Positions 1 to 7,020 of a DNA stretch of 9,300 nt are shown here, piece after piece. Both the position numbers and the translations under genes were made by a program. Every line of letters starts with the position of its first letter. The first letter of the stretch is position 1. The DNA lies in the NCBI GenBank assembly GCA_002470605.1, contig DKND01000118.1, forward strand, positions 31,303 through 40,602. The letters are read 5' to 3'. The notes beneath the pieces are model-generated. The model was not told the DNA's origin, made no database searches, and saw only the letters and a program-made list of their open reading frames with translations. This stretch comes from Opitutia bacterium UBA7397. GTDB lineage: Bacteria; Verrucomicrobiota; Verrucomicrobiia; Opitutales; UBA953.

Positions 1-21
1 CACCTTGCCCACGTGCCCCCT

Positions 22-40
22 CCGCAGGTCTCGCCTGCGG
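22..40 (-). other. Hairpin directly abutting the hydrolase stop codon
   Basis: A perfect 7-bp stem (CCGCAGG, 22-28, with CCTGCGG, 34-40) and a 5-nt loop start at the first base after the TGA stop of the minus-strand hydrolase gene. No T-run follows on the minus strand; the next bases are AGGGGG. It is therefore not a canonical intrinsic terminator. It could protect the mRNA 3' end, act as a Rho-associated stop, or be a REP-like repeat. The role is inferred; the stem itself is plain in the sequence. Confidence 0.5.
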
Positions 41-814
41 TCACTTCACCTCCGCCGTCAGGACCTCAATTAACGGCTTTGGATCGGGCAGGCCGTGGGG
101 ATGGTGGTCGCCGCCGTCCTTAGGGAAGAGCTTCACGCGGCCGCCGTTGTCCTGCCAGAGCTTGATGACGTGGGCGGCGTTATCCTCGAAGGGTACGGTC
201 TTATCGGCGGTGCCGTGACACGAGATCAGAAAGACGCCGGCCTTGATGGCGGGGAGGAGGCCTTCGGCGGGCTGCAGCGACTTGGCCTTGGCTTCGTCGT
301 CGTTCGCATAACCGAACTCGGTCTTGTACATCGCCCAATCCTTAGGACTGCCCTTGCTCTGATGCGTCAGAGCGAAGCCGCCCGGCCAGGAACGGATGTC
401 GCACACTCCGTTGTCGAGGTAGAGCACGCTGACACGATCCGAGTGCAGACGCGTCCAAGCGTTGACGTATAGTCCGCCGCGAGAGATGCCGAGGAGCGCC
501 GGCTTGGCCGAGAGGCCACGCTTACCGTGGAATTCTTCGTAGGCTTTTTCCCAGGTCGCCATCGCGCGGGCGGAGCCGAATTGGTTGCTCACGCCGACGT
601 AGACGACGTGCCAACCCTTTTCGACCAGGCCGTCTTCAAGCGACTTCAGGTGGCCGCCGAATTCGCCGACCCAAAGCCAGGGCTTACCCGGGGCGGCCTG
701 ATCCGGGACTTTCACGGTCACGGCCTTGCCGTCGATCGTGAGTTTCTCGACCGTGGCGGCCGAAGCGACGGCGCAAAACGCCATTCCGAGCAGAGCGAAG
801 AGGATGCGGGGCAT
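41..814 (-). CDS. Secreted alpha/beta-hydrolase family protein
   Basis: A 257-residue protein with an N-terminal signal peptide: a hydrophobic run at residues 4-17 ends in AVASA-A, suggesting cleavage near residue 19-20 and a periplasmic or secreted product. The nucleophile-elbow motif GISRGG places the catalytic Ser at 111. HGTADKTVP supplies the likely acid Asp203, and the His-rich GGDHHPHG near 233-240 supplies the catalytic His. This order and spacing fit the alpha/beta-hydrolase fold (prolyl-oligopeptidase or esterase-like). The substrate cannot be read from the sequence. I chose the ATG at 814, since the GTG two codons upstream (820) adds only Met-Ala; neither has a good ribosome site. 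The gene is transcribed divergently from gpmI and no partner gene is visible in the window. Fold confidence is high, specific function unknown. Confidence 0.85.
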   Translation of the reverse strand: MPRILFALLGMAFCAVASAATVEKLTIDGKAVTVKVPDQAAPGKPWLWVGEFGGHLKSLEDGLVEKGWHVVYVGVSNQFGSARAMATWEKAYEEFHGKRGLSAKPALLGISRGGLYVNAWTRLHSDRVSVLYLDNGVCDIRSWPGGFALTHQSKGSPKDWAMYKTEFGYANDDEAKAKSLQPAEGLLPAIKAGVFLISCHGTADKTVPFEDNAAHVIKLWQDNGGRVKLFPKDGGDHHPHGLPDPKPLIEVLTAEVK

Positions 815-866
815 TGCCACAACCTAGCCGCTACAGCAGGGCGGGCAAGGTTGGAGCAAATCACAA

Positions 867-892
867 GAGACAGGGACAGGGGCCGGGACAGG
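867..892 (+). repeat. Degenerate hexamer tract (GGGACA), left arm
   Basis: Four consecutive 6-bp units, GAGACA GGGACA GGGGCC GGGACA, end in GG at 892. Positions 873-892 match the reverse complement of the tract at 992-1017, except that the right tract has one extra unit and one base differs. Similarity continues more weakly inward for about 20 bases (12 of 22 by eye). The tract lies between the divergent hydrolase and gpmI genes. Confidence 0.7.
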
Positions 893-991
893 CTTCGATA
901 CCTAGACGCAGTGGCAGGCGCAGGAAAGAACCTGAAGCCTGGGCTACATTCGTCAGATTCCTGTCCCAGCAACTATCCCTAAGCATTTAAA

Positions 992-1017
992 CCTGTCCCA
1001 GTCCCTGCCCCTGTCCC
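992..1017 (+). repeat. Degenerate hexamer tract (TGTCCC), right inverted arm
   Basis: The units TGTCCC AGTCCC TGCCCC TGTCCC (994-1017) are the inverted counterpart of the GGGACA tract at 867-892. The two arms are 99 bp apart. A further partial copy (TGTCCC, 6 nt, then TATCCC) lies at 962-979. In the spacer, CAGGCTTC (889-896) pairs with GAAGCCTG (934-941), and CAGGAA (921-926) pairs with TTCCTG (958-963), so alternative folds are possible. Confidence 0.7.
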
Positions 1018-1045
1018 TTGAATTCAGTGCTTCTTGCCTCCCTGC

Positions 1046-1075
1046 CCTAACTCACCCTATCTCTACCTCTATCCA
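1046..1075 (+). repeat. Pyrimidine-rich hexamer tract (TAYCTC) ahead of gpmI
   Basis: Five 6-bp units, CCTAAC TCACCC TATCTC TACCTC TATCCA, end 3 bases before the gpmI ATG. On the other strand the units read TAGAGG/TAGGGT-like, close to the TAGGGG tract at 8942-8977. This tract would form the immediate 5' leader of gpmI and leaves no room for a Shine-Dalgarno sequence. Confidence 0.55.
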
Positions 1076-1078
1076 CTT

Positions 1079-2632
1079 ATGAAACCCGTACTTCTGGTGA
1101 TCCGCGACGGTTGGGGCGAAAACCACAACCCCAAGCATGACAAGTTCAACGCCGTGAAGCTGGCGAACATACCGATCTCGCGCGGCCTGACCAAGGATTG
1201 GCCCCGCACCGAGATCATGGCCCACGGCCTGGATGTCGGCCTGCCGGTCGGCATCATGGGTAATTCCGAAGTCGGCCACCAGAACATCGGCGCGGGTCGT
1301 ATCGTCGACCAGGAGATCGTCCGCATCGACAAGGGCCTCACCGATCCGGCCGCCATGCGCCAGATCAAGGCCTTCCGCGGCCTCGTCGAGAACGTCAAGG
1401 CCACCGGCGGCGCAGTCCACCTGATGGGCCTGTGCTCCGAAGCGGGTGTCCACTCCACCCTACCCCACCTCTACGCCCTCCTCCGCCTCCTGAAGGAAGA
1501 AGGCCTCTCTAACGTCTACATCCACGCCTTCATGGACGGACGCGACAGCCCGCCCACTTCCGGCCTCGGCTACCTCAAGCAGCTCGAAGCCGAACTGGTG
1601 AAAATCGGTATCGGTAAGGTCGCCAGCGTCGCCGGCCGCTTCTGGGCGATGGACCGCGACAACCGCTGGGAGCGCGTGAAGACCGCTTACGACGCCCTCA
1701 CCGGCGCTCCGGCCCCGGAAGCCGCTTCGGGTGCCGAAGCCGTGCAGGCCTATTACGATAAGCCGACCGACTCCAATACGACCGGCGACGAGTTCGTCCC
1801 GGCCACGCGCATCAAGGGCACGGCCTTCATCCAGGACGGCGACTCTGTTCTATTCTTCAACTTCCGCGGCGACCGCCCCCGCGAAATCACGCGCGCCTTC
1901 ATCGATCCAGAGTTCAAGGGCTTCCCCCGCGCGAAGCTGCTCAAGATCTTCTACGCCACGCTCACGAACTACGAAAAGGGTCTCTGCCCCAACGTCGTCT
2001 TCGATAAGCCCGCCAAGATGGTGAACATCCTTGGCGAATGGGTCGCCAAGCAAGGCATCGCGCAGTTCCGCACGGCCGAGACCGAGAAGTTCCCGCACGT
2101 GACCTTCTTCTTCAACGACTACCGCGAGGAACCCTTCACCGGCGAAGAGCGCGGCATGGCCCAGAGCCCGAAGGAAGTCTCTACCTATAACCAGAAGCCC
2201 GAGATGTCGGCTTCGCACGTCACCGAGATGGCCAAGGCAGCGATTCTCTCCGGTAAATTCGGCCTCATCGTCGTGAACTACGCCAACCCAGACATGGTCG
2301 GCCATACCGGCGATCTCGCCGCGGTCTGCAAGGCCTGCGAGGCCGTCGACAGCGGGCTCGGTATCCTTCTCGCCGCCATCGATCAAGTCGGCGGTAAGGC
2401 CCTCGTCACCGCCGACCACGGGAACGCCGATCAGATGTGGGAGCCCGAAGAAAACTCCCCGCATACGCGCCACACGCTTAGCCCCGTCGAGGTTGTCCTC
2501 TACGGCGCGGGTTGTAAGAATCTTAAGACTCGCCCCACGGGCCGTCTGGCCGATATCGCTCCGACTTTACTCGCCCTCATGGGCCTGCCAAAGCCAGCGG
2601 AGATGACCGGCGAGTCGTTGATTGCGGGGTAA
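1079..2632 (+). CDS. gpmI: 2,3-bisphosphoglycerate-independent phosphoglycerate mutase
   Basis: A cytosolic glycolytic and gluconeogenic enzyme that interconverts 3-phosphoglycerate and 2-phosphoglycerate through a phosphoserine intermediate, using two Mn ions. The 517-residue length fits the family (about 510). All expected metal and catalytic residues are visible: Asp10 (IRDGWGEN), the phosphorylated Ser63 in GIMGNSEVGH, His125 (GVHS), DGRD from 153 (MDGRDSPP), the AGRFWAMDRDNRWER block, Asp405 and His409 (NPDMVGH), Asp446 and His447 (ADHGNAD) and His462 (PHTRH). The segment GLCSEAGVHST departs a little from the usual GLxSDGGVHSH. The start is the ATG at 1079, where family similarity begins. 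An in-frame TTG at 1034 would add 15 Pro/Tyr/Leu-rich residues encoded by a repeat tract and is rejected. The gene stands alone on the plus strand and is followed by an intrinsic terminator. Confidence 0.97.
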   Translation: MKPVLLVIRDGWGENHNPKHDKFNAVKLANIPISRGLTKDWPRTEIMAHGLDVGLPVGIMGNSEVGHQNIGAGRIVDQEIVRIDKGLTDPAAMRQIKAFRGLVENVKATGGAVHLMGLCSEAGVHSTLPHLYALLRLLKEEGLSNVYIHAFMDGRDSPPTSGLGYLKQLEAELVKIGIGKVASVAGRFWAMDRDNRWERVKTAYDALTGAPAPEAASGAEAVQAYYDKPTDSNTTGDEFVPATRIKGTAFIQDGDSVLFFNFRGDRPREITRAFIDPEFKGFPRAKLLKIFYATLTNYEKGLCPNVVFDKPAKMVNILGEWVAKQGIAQFRTAETEKFPHVTFFFNDYREEPFTGEERGMAQSPKEVSTYNQKPEMSASHVTEMAKAAILSGKFGLIVVNYANPDMVGHTGDLAAVCKACEAVDSGLGILLAAIDQVGGKALVTADHGNADQMWEPEENSPHTRHTLSPVEVVLYGAGCKNLKTRPTGRLADIAPTLLALMGLPKPAEMTGESLIAG

Positions 2633-2648
2633 CGGCAAGCGCACTTCG

Positions 2649-2684
2649 GGTTGCTGGTGGCAGCCTCAGGTGGCGGGTGGCAGG
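2649..2684 (+). repeat. Heptamer tract (RGGTGGC), left arm
   Basis: The units GGTTGCT GGTGGCA, an interrupting GCCTCA, then GGTGGCG GGTGGCA and GG lie in almost unbroken 7-bp phase, with one base missing in the interrupting unit. Positions 2666-2684 are a perfect 19-base reverse complement of 2738-2756. Confidence 0.75.
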
Positions 2685-2685
2685 C

Positions 2686-2723
2686 GAAAACCTCCGGACT
2701 CAGGTTCGGGGGGTTTTCTTTTT
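2686..2723 (+). terminator. Intrinsic terminator of gpmI
   Basis: GAAAACCTCCGGA (2686-2698) pairs with the 3' arm at 2705-2718, with one bulged G and two G-T pairs, around a 6-nt loop (CTCAGG). It is followed directly by TTTTT (2719-2723). It lies 54 bp after the gpmI stop codon and on the correct strand. The opposite strand has the same stem but no T-run, so it should act mainly on gpmI transcripts. The whole hairpin sits inside the loop of the flanking heptamer inverted repeat. Confidence 0.8.
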
Positions 2724-2725
2724 AC

Positions 2726-2756
2726 ACCTACCCGCAACCTGCCACCCGCCACCTGA
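2726..2756 (+). repeat. Heptamer tract (YGCCACC), right inverted arm
   Basis: Four heptamers in exact phase, ACCTACC CGCAACC TGCCACC CGCCACC (2726-2753), then TGA. Read on the other strand they are GGTGGCG GGTGGCA GGTTGCG GGTAGGT, the same words as the left arm at 2649-2684. The 19-base perfect inverted match (2738-2756 with 2666-2684) encloses the gpmI terminator. Confidence 0.75.
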
Positions 2757-2768
2757 AGTTCAATATCA

Positions 2769-2789
2769 GGACAGCACGTGGTGCTGTCC
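2769..2789 (-). other. Hairpin directly abutting the M48 protease stop codon
   Basis: A perfect 9-bp stem (GGACAGCAC, 2769-2777, with GTGCTGTCC, 2781-2789) and a 3-nt loop begin at the first base after the TAG stop of the minus-strand M48 gene. Downstream on the minus strand is TGATATTGAAC with no T-run. It may stabilise the mRNA end or be a REP-like palindrome; termination cannot be claimed from sequence alone. The same placement, zero bases after the stop, is seen behind the hydrolase gene. Confidence 0.55.
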
Positions 2790-4685
2790 CTACCTGCTGA
2801 CACCCGTCGAAAAACTGATCCCAAGCGAATCGGCGACAGCGCGGACGATCTCAATCTCCTCCGGCTCGGCCTTCCCGTCGTTGAGCATGGCTGCGCCGCA
2901 CGCACGTACGAATTTGCGGCGGTCATAGACTGCTTGCCCGGCAATCACGCCTAAAGCGTCATCGACCTTTTGCAGATCCACCTGCTCGGCGACAATCGTG
3001 GTCGAACTCAGGCCAGGCAATCCAAGCACGCCAGCACCCAACTGATAAGCCTCAGCCTGCGCCGCAGGAACCTCACTCGACGTCTGAACGACCGCCGTAA
3101 GCACGAGGGCATAAGCAGCCGCGAGATCGCCTGCACGGCTCTGGGGATCCTTCGTCGTGGAAAGATAACGGCGCATGGACGCCTGGATGAGCAAGACGAT
3201 GAGGCCGTCATCCGCATCGTAGCCGACTTTTTCGATGGCGAGGCGGAACAAGCCTTGCTGCTCCGACGAAAGCAGGCGTAACGCCGGCATCGAGAGATCT
3301 AAGAGCGGAAGGCGCGAACCTGCTGGTAAGTCACGAAGAAGGGGGTCGAATCTTTTGGCTTCACGGGCGACTTCGCCACTGGCAAGACTGCTGGCCTTCT
3401 CAAGCTGGGCCGTGCGCAACCCAACATCGCGGCGCAAAATCAGCCCGAGCACCAAACCCATCGCGCTGACAGGATCCTGTGAAGCATCACGCAGCTCGGC
3501 CGGAATCGTCCCGCGAAATCCGACGGCATCCTGAATCTGCAGGTCGGTGGGCAAGGCGCGTGAAAACGTCGGTAACGGCGGCGGAACAGCGCTCGATGCA
3601 GATGCGAAACCCGCCGACGGCTCAGACGGGGCGATCTGGACCGGAACAACGTCTGGAATGACACCATCGAAGGCGGGGTCGATGCGCTTGATACGATCAC
3701 CGATGGGCGGGTGCGTGGAGAAAAGGAAGTTTAGGAATCCACCCGAGGAAGCGAAAAAGAGATGCTGCGACTCCAGATCCGCGGTCGTAGTCTCACGGCT
3801 GGCCCCCGAAAGACCGGCTACTTTTTTCAGGGCCGAAGACAGTCCGAGCGGATTACGCGTAAACTGCACCGCCGAAGCGTCGGCGAGGTATTCGCGCTGA
3901 CGCGAGACGGAGGCCTGAATAAGACGGGCGAAAAACACCCCACCTAGGCCGATGAGAACGACGACCAAGCCCGCCACCGCGAGCGGCCAAGCGCTATTTT
4001 TCCGATCGGAACTCGAAGAGAGTCCTAATCTTATAAAAATATAACCCAACTGCGCCAGCGCGGTCAGCCCGGCGACCGCACCGATGATGCGCAAACTCAG
4101 CTTGATATCGCCGTTACCGATGTGGCTGAATTCATGGGCGATGACGCCCTGTAATTCATCACGGCTGAGGTTCGCAAGAGCGCCACGCGTCACGCCAATC
4201 GCTGCATCCTGCGGCGTATTGCCGGCGGCGAAGGCGTTGATGGTCGTGTCTCCGTCGATGACGTAACAAAGCGGCACGGGCAAACCGGCCGCGAGGGCCA
4301 TCTCCTGCACCACATTGAGATACTTCCGTTCCGCTAGGTCGATGGTGTTGGCTGCGACCAGACGGCCACCGAGACGTTCCGCCGTAGCGCCGCCACCTTT
4401 GGCTAATTCTGCAATCCGGAGCAGGCTTCCGCCGATAATCACCGTCAGGGCGAGACCCGTCGTCAATCCGAAGAGCTTAGGCTGGAACCAGTCGTATGAG
4501 CCCCTCAGTTGTTGCAGTGCCTGATGGCCACGTGCCCCACTCATGCTGCCATGCGTGACCAACACCGCCATCACATACAGCGACCCCGTCAGCACGAGTA
4601 TCGCCAAAACAAGGAGCACGACCAGCTTGGTCGTGCGTCCGCGGGCCTCATCCTGTGCCCGGAAGAAATTCATCGTCGCCGCCAT
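2790..4685 (-). CDS. M48 family membrane zinc metalloprotease with TerB-like C-terminus
   Basis: A 631-residue HtpX-related protease. Membrane segments lie at about 21-43 and 71-92, with two more around 200-222 and 234-256. The zinc site is HEFSH (His184, Glu185, His188), with the third ligand Glu265 in REYLADASAVQF. Classical HtpX is about 290 residues. This belongs to the long M48 subfamily found beside lemA, with an extra region of about 300 residues: a Pro/Ala/Ser-rich linker (350-375), a helical block containing RLPLLDLSMPALRLLS, and a C-terminal TerB-like segment (LNDGKAEPEEIEIVRAVADSLG). It probably cleaves membrane or envelope proteins; the substrate is unknown. lemA ends 14 nt upstream, so the two are probably co-transcribed. 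An in-frame ATG at 4673 (MNFFRAQDEAR) resembles family N-termini equally well, so the start is uncertain by four codons. Confidence 0.92.
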   Translation of the reverse strand: MAATMNFFRAQDEARGRTTKLVVLLVLAILVLTGSLYVMAVLVTHGSMSGARGHQALQQLRGSYDWFQPKLFGLTTGLALTVIIGGSLLRIAELAKGGGATAERLGGRLVAANTIDLAERKYLNVVQEMALAAGLPVPLCYVIDGDTTINAFAAGNTPQDAAIGVTRGALANLSRDELQGVIAHEFSHIGNGDIKLSLRIIGAVAGLTALAQLGYIFIRLGLSSSSDRKNSAWPLAVAGLVVVLIGLGGVFFARLIQASVSRQREYLADASAVQFTRNPLGLSSALKKVAGLSGASRETTTADLESQHLFFASSGGFLNFLFSTHPPIGDRIKRIDPAFDGVIPDVVPVQIAPSEPSAGFASASSAVPPPLPTFSRALPTDLQIQDAVGFRGTIPAELRDASQDPVSAMGLVLGLILRRDVGLRTAQLEKASSLASGEVAREAKRFDPLLRDLPAGSRLPLLDLSMPALRLLSSEQQGLFRLAIEKVGYDADDGLIVLLIQASMRRYLSTTKDPQSRAGDLAAAYALVLTAVVQTSSEVPAAQAEAYQLGAGVLGLPGLSSTTIVAEQVDLQKVDDALGVIAGQAVYDRRKFVRACGAAMLNDGKAEPEEIEIVRAVADSLGISFSTGVSR

Positions 4686-4699
4686 GGGCCGACTTCAGT

Positions 4700-5293
4700 T
4701 TAGAAAGAAACCTTCGGAGCTTCGCGCTCGGCTTCGCTTTCGACCTTAAAGAACTCGGCGGCGGCAAAACCAAAAGCATTGGCGATGAATACGCGGGGGA
4801 AAGTCTCGCGGCCGGTGTTATAGAAAAGGACGGCGTCGTTGTAAGCCTGACGCGCGAAGGCGATTCGATTTTCGGTCGAGGCCAATTCCTCCATCAGGCT
4901 GCGCATGGTGGCGTCGGCCTTCAGATCGGGATATTTTTCCGAAACCACCATCAGACGACCTAAGGCGCCGCTCAGACCGGATTCTGCCCTGATGACGTCG
5001 TTCATCGCCGCCGGGTCGCCAGGGTTGCCGGCAAAACGCACATTAGCCTGCGTGGCCTTGGCCCGGGCCTCGATTACGGCCGTAAGGGTGCCGCTTTCGT
5101 GTGCCATGTAACCCTTGGCCGAGGCAACGAGATTGGGGATCAGGTCGTGACGACGCTTAAGCTGCACGTCGACCTGGGCGAAGGCGTTGCGGAATAAATT
5201 ACGGAGCTCAACGAGCCCGTTGTACATGCCGACGGCGATAAAACCAGCGAGCAAAACTACCACGACTAAACCGAAGAGCAGAGGAAGGATCAT
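4700..5293 (-). CDS. lemA: LemA family protein
   Basis: A 197-residue protein with a single N-terminal membrane anchor (about residues 3-22) followed by the LemA helical domain. Family hallmarks are MYNGLVELRN, QVDVQLKRRHDLIPNLV, the ARAKA segment, LSGALGRLMVVSEKYPDLKA, ENRIAFARQAYNDAV and the closing FNTG-type YNTGRETFP. LemA proteins are thought to sit with most of the chain on one side of the membrane. Their molecular role is unclear, but they recur next to M48 or HtpX proteases, as here, which suggests a shared envelope function. I prefer the ATG at 5293; a GTG at 5305 would add Met-Ile-Ser-Ile. Neither has a clear ribosome site. The 102 bp to ispH contain no promoter that I can defend. 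Confidence 0.94.
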   Translation of the reverse strand: MILPLLFGLVVVVLLAGFIAVGMYNGLVELRNLFRNAFAQVDVQLKRRHDLIPNLVASAKGYMAHESGTLTAVIEARAKATQANVRFAGNPGDPAAMNDVIRAESGLSGALGRLMVVSEKYPDLKADATMRSLMEELASTENRIAFARQAYNDAVLFYNTGRETFPRVFIANAFGFAAAEFFKVESEAEREAPKVSF

Positions 5294-5407
5294 GATTGAA
5301 ATCACTTTAACCGAAGAAGCCCCAGACGCAAGTCGGCGCGAATCATCTCTGTAATAATTAGGTGTAAGAATTGGAACGACCGCCTGATTCCACCCTCTAA
5401 ATCGGAC

Positions 5408-6280
5408 TTAAACCAAGGCTTCTAAGCGCTGGCAGACCTCATCGATCAGGAAAGCGGGGGTGGAGGCGCCGGCCGTCACGCCGACCACCTGATACCGTGC
5501 GATGGCCTTAAAATCGAGTTCCGAGGCGGTTTCCACATGGAAGCAAGGCAACCCTTGGAGCTCCACCAACTTGGCCAACTTCACGGTATTGGCCGAATGA
5601 CGTCCACCGATGACGACAATCGCCTCGCAACCCTGACGGCGAAGTTCGACCACGTCAGCCTGCCGATCCTTGGTCGCCCCGCAGATAGTATCAAAAATCA
5701 AAGCGCTTGGAACGTGCTTTTTCAGATGGGCGGCAAGTTTCTCAAACTCGTCGGTGAACATCGTCGATTGCGAGACCATGCAGACCTGCGCACCTAATTC
5801 TGGAAGGGCATCGATTTCAGCCACGGATGTGATGACATGTCCCTGCCCTTCGGCATAGCCAAGCAGACCAATGACCTCGGGATGCTTCGGGTCGCCAAAA
5901 ATCACCGTCTTAAATCCCTTCTTGGCGTGCATCCGCACCTTACCGGCGATGATACCGACATCCGGACAGGTCGCGTCGCGGAATTCCATGCCGAGGGATT
6001 TGAGATAAGCGCGACGCTCAGGCGAGATGCCGTGCGCACGGACCACCATGACCGCATGGTCATCCGTCGCTTTGGCGACTTCGAGCTGGGCTTGGCTGCT
6101 GTAATCGCCCACTTCACGAATGCCTTCGCCGGTGAGCACTTCCATCATCTGACGGTTATGGATCAACGGGCCATCCGTGTACACGGGATGACGGCCCTTC
6201 TGGGCATACTCGCGGGCGATATCGATGGCACGTTCGACACCCCAACAAAACCCCGCGGACTTGGCTCGGATGACCTTCAC
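5408..6280 (-). CDS. ispH: 4-hydroxy-3-methylbut-2-enyl diphosphate reductase
   Basis: The last enzyme of the MEP isoprenoid pathway, reducing HMBPP to IPP and DMAPP with a [4Fe-4S] cluster; cytosolic. The 290 residues match the family length. The three cluster cysteines are visible: Cys12 (AGFCWGVERAI), Cys105 (DATCPDV) and Cys200 (DTICGATKDRQ). Substrate-site residues include His41 (GPLIHN), His83 (RAHG), His133 and Glu135 (HPEV), plus the GGRHSANT block and the C-terminal TAGASTP. The start must be the GTG at 6280: an in-frame TAG lies two codons upstream, and the next Met (46) would delete Cys12. No convincing Shine-Dalgarno is seen. It is 53 bp downstream of the discoidin-like gene and on the same strand. 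Other MEP genes are not in the window. Confidence 0.97.
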   Translation of the reverse strand: MKVIRAKSAGFCWGVERAIDIAREYAQKGRHPVYTDGPLIHNRQMMEVLTGEGIREVGDYSSQAQLEVAKATDDHAVMVVRAHGISPERRAYLKSLGMEFRDATCPDVGIIAGKVRMHAKKGFKTVIFGDPKHPEVIGLLGYAEGQGHVITSVAEIDALPELGAQVCMVSQSTMFTDEFEKLAAHLKKHVPSALIFDTICGATKDRQADVVELRRQGCEAIVVIGGRHSANTVKLAKLVELQGLPCFHVETASELDFKAIARYQVVGVTAGASTPAFLIDEVCQRLEALV

Positions 6281-6333
6281 GCCCTATAAGGTAAAGATAA
6301 CCCGGGGCGATTCAAGCAAAGTCAGCCGAAGAC

Positions 6334-6981
6334 CTACTTGACCGGCACGCCCCAGACTTCCGCTTCGACATAATCGTTTGAAGGCGCCGCCGAATTACCC
6401 TTGGAGTAGAAACGGACGTAACGTGCCTTCACGGCGGACACCGGTATGACCCGGCCTTCGTTCGATTCATAATAAGAATAATCGGAGCCCTTCCCGAGCC
6501 CGAGCTCATTCTCGGCATCGTTGTTATAGACCGTCACAACGTCCTTCTTGAACTGCGAATCGTTCGAAAGCTGGACGACGACGTCGAGGTAGACCCGACG
6601 TTCGCGGTGAAAGTGCCACAAGGCGATGGCGTGGATCTCGCCTTGCTTAGCCAGATCGATCTGCATCCATTGCGCTCCGCGGGGAAGTTCGACTTCAAAG
6701 CCTTCTTCGCCGCCCTTATCGCCGTCGGTCAGGTAGGAGAAGTCACCGGCATTCGCTTCCTTGGCGCTCGACGTCACGACGCAACCCTTCGCCAGGTTTT
6801 GCGCGGCGGCGGGAACTTTGGGCAAGACCCGTGGCCCCTTGCTGGCCGGCTCGAGGTTGGAAATCTTAAAAGGGCGAGGCGTGCCCATGGCCACGGATTT
6901 AGGCAGGACCAGCGGCAGTTCCTTGTCTTGGGCCAAGAGCAAGGCAGGGCTAAGAAGAAGCAGAAGGCTGAGGCGGAGCAT
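6334..6981 (-). CDS. Exported protein with F5/8 type C (discoidin-like) domain
   Basis: A 215-residue protein. Residues 1-17 form a signal peptide (MLRLS, a leucine run, then SPALLLA-Q); there is no lipobox cysteine. After a Pro-rich linker (about 20-60), residues 62-215 look like a galactose-binding or discoidin jelly roll: an opening NLAKGC-VTSS, LTDGDKGG, the WMQIDLAKQGEIHAIALWHFH strand pair, LDVVVQLSNDSQF and the closing ARYVRFYSKGN, then YVEAEVWGVP. Such domains usually bind carbohydrate or cell-surface ligands. No catalytic domain is attached, so it may be a stand-alone binding or envelope protein. The ATG at 6981 is preferred over the TTG at 7002, which precedes the signal peptide by seven residues. 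It lies 39 bp after the histidine kinase gene. Confidence 0.8.
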   Translation of the reverse strand: MLRLSLLLLLSPALLLAQDKELPLVLPKSVAMGTPRPFKISNLEPASKGPRVLPKVPAAAQNLAKGCVVTSSAKEANAGDFSYLTDGDKGGEEGFEVELPRGAQWMQIDLAKQGEIHAIALWHFHRERRVYLDVVVQLSNDSQFKKDVVTVYNNDAENELGLGKGSDYSYYESNEGRVIPVSAVKARYVRFYSKGNSAAPSNDYVEAEVWGVPVK

Positions 6982-7020
6982 AAGGGGATAAAAAGTAGAC
7001 AACCTAACGAGGCGAAGGTT

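Noticed and set aside
1034..1063. Possible promoter ahead of gpmI (TTGCCT, about 17-18 bp, TATCTC)
   Set aside because: The -10 match is poor (3 of 6) and arises from the repeat tract; not defensible.
1034..1078. N-terminal extension of gpmI from a TTG codon
   Set aside because: It would be encoded by the pyrimidine hexamer tract and adds 15 residues absent from the family; the ATG at 1079 starts the conserved region.
1850..2473. 207-codon open frame antisense to gpmI
   Set aside because: It lies wholly within conserved gpmI coding sequence. Long antisense frames are expected in GC-rich genes, and its protein is Gly/Val/Glu-rich without recognisable motifs.
5306..5407. Promoter or repeat tract between ispH and lemA
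   Set aside because: The AT-richer stretch (TAATTATTAC on the minus strand) lacks a spaced -35 box, and no 6- or 7-bp tandem units are present.
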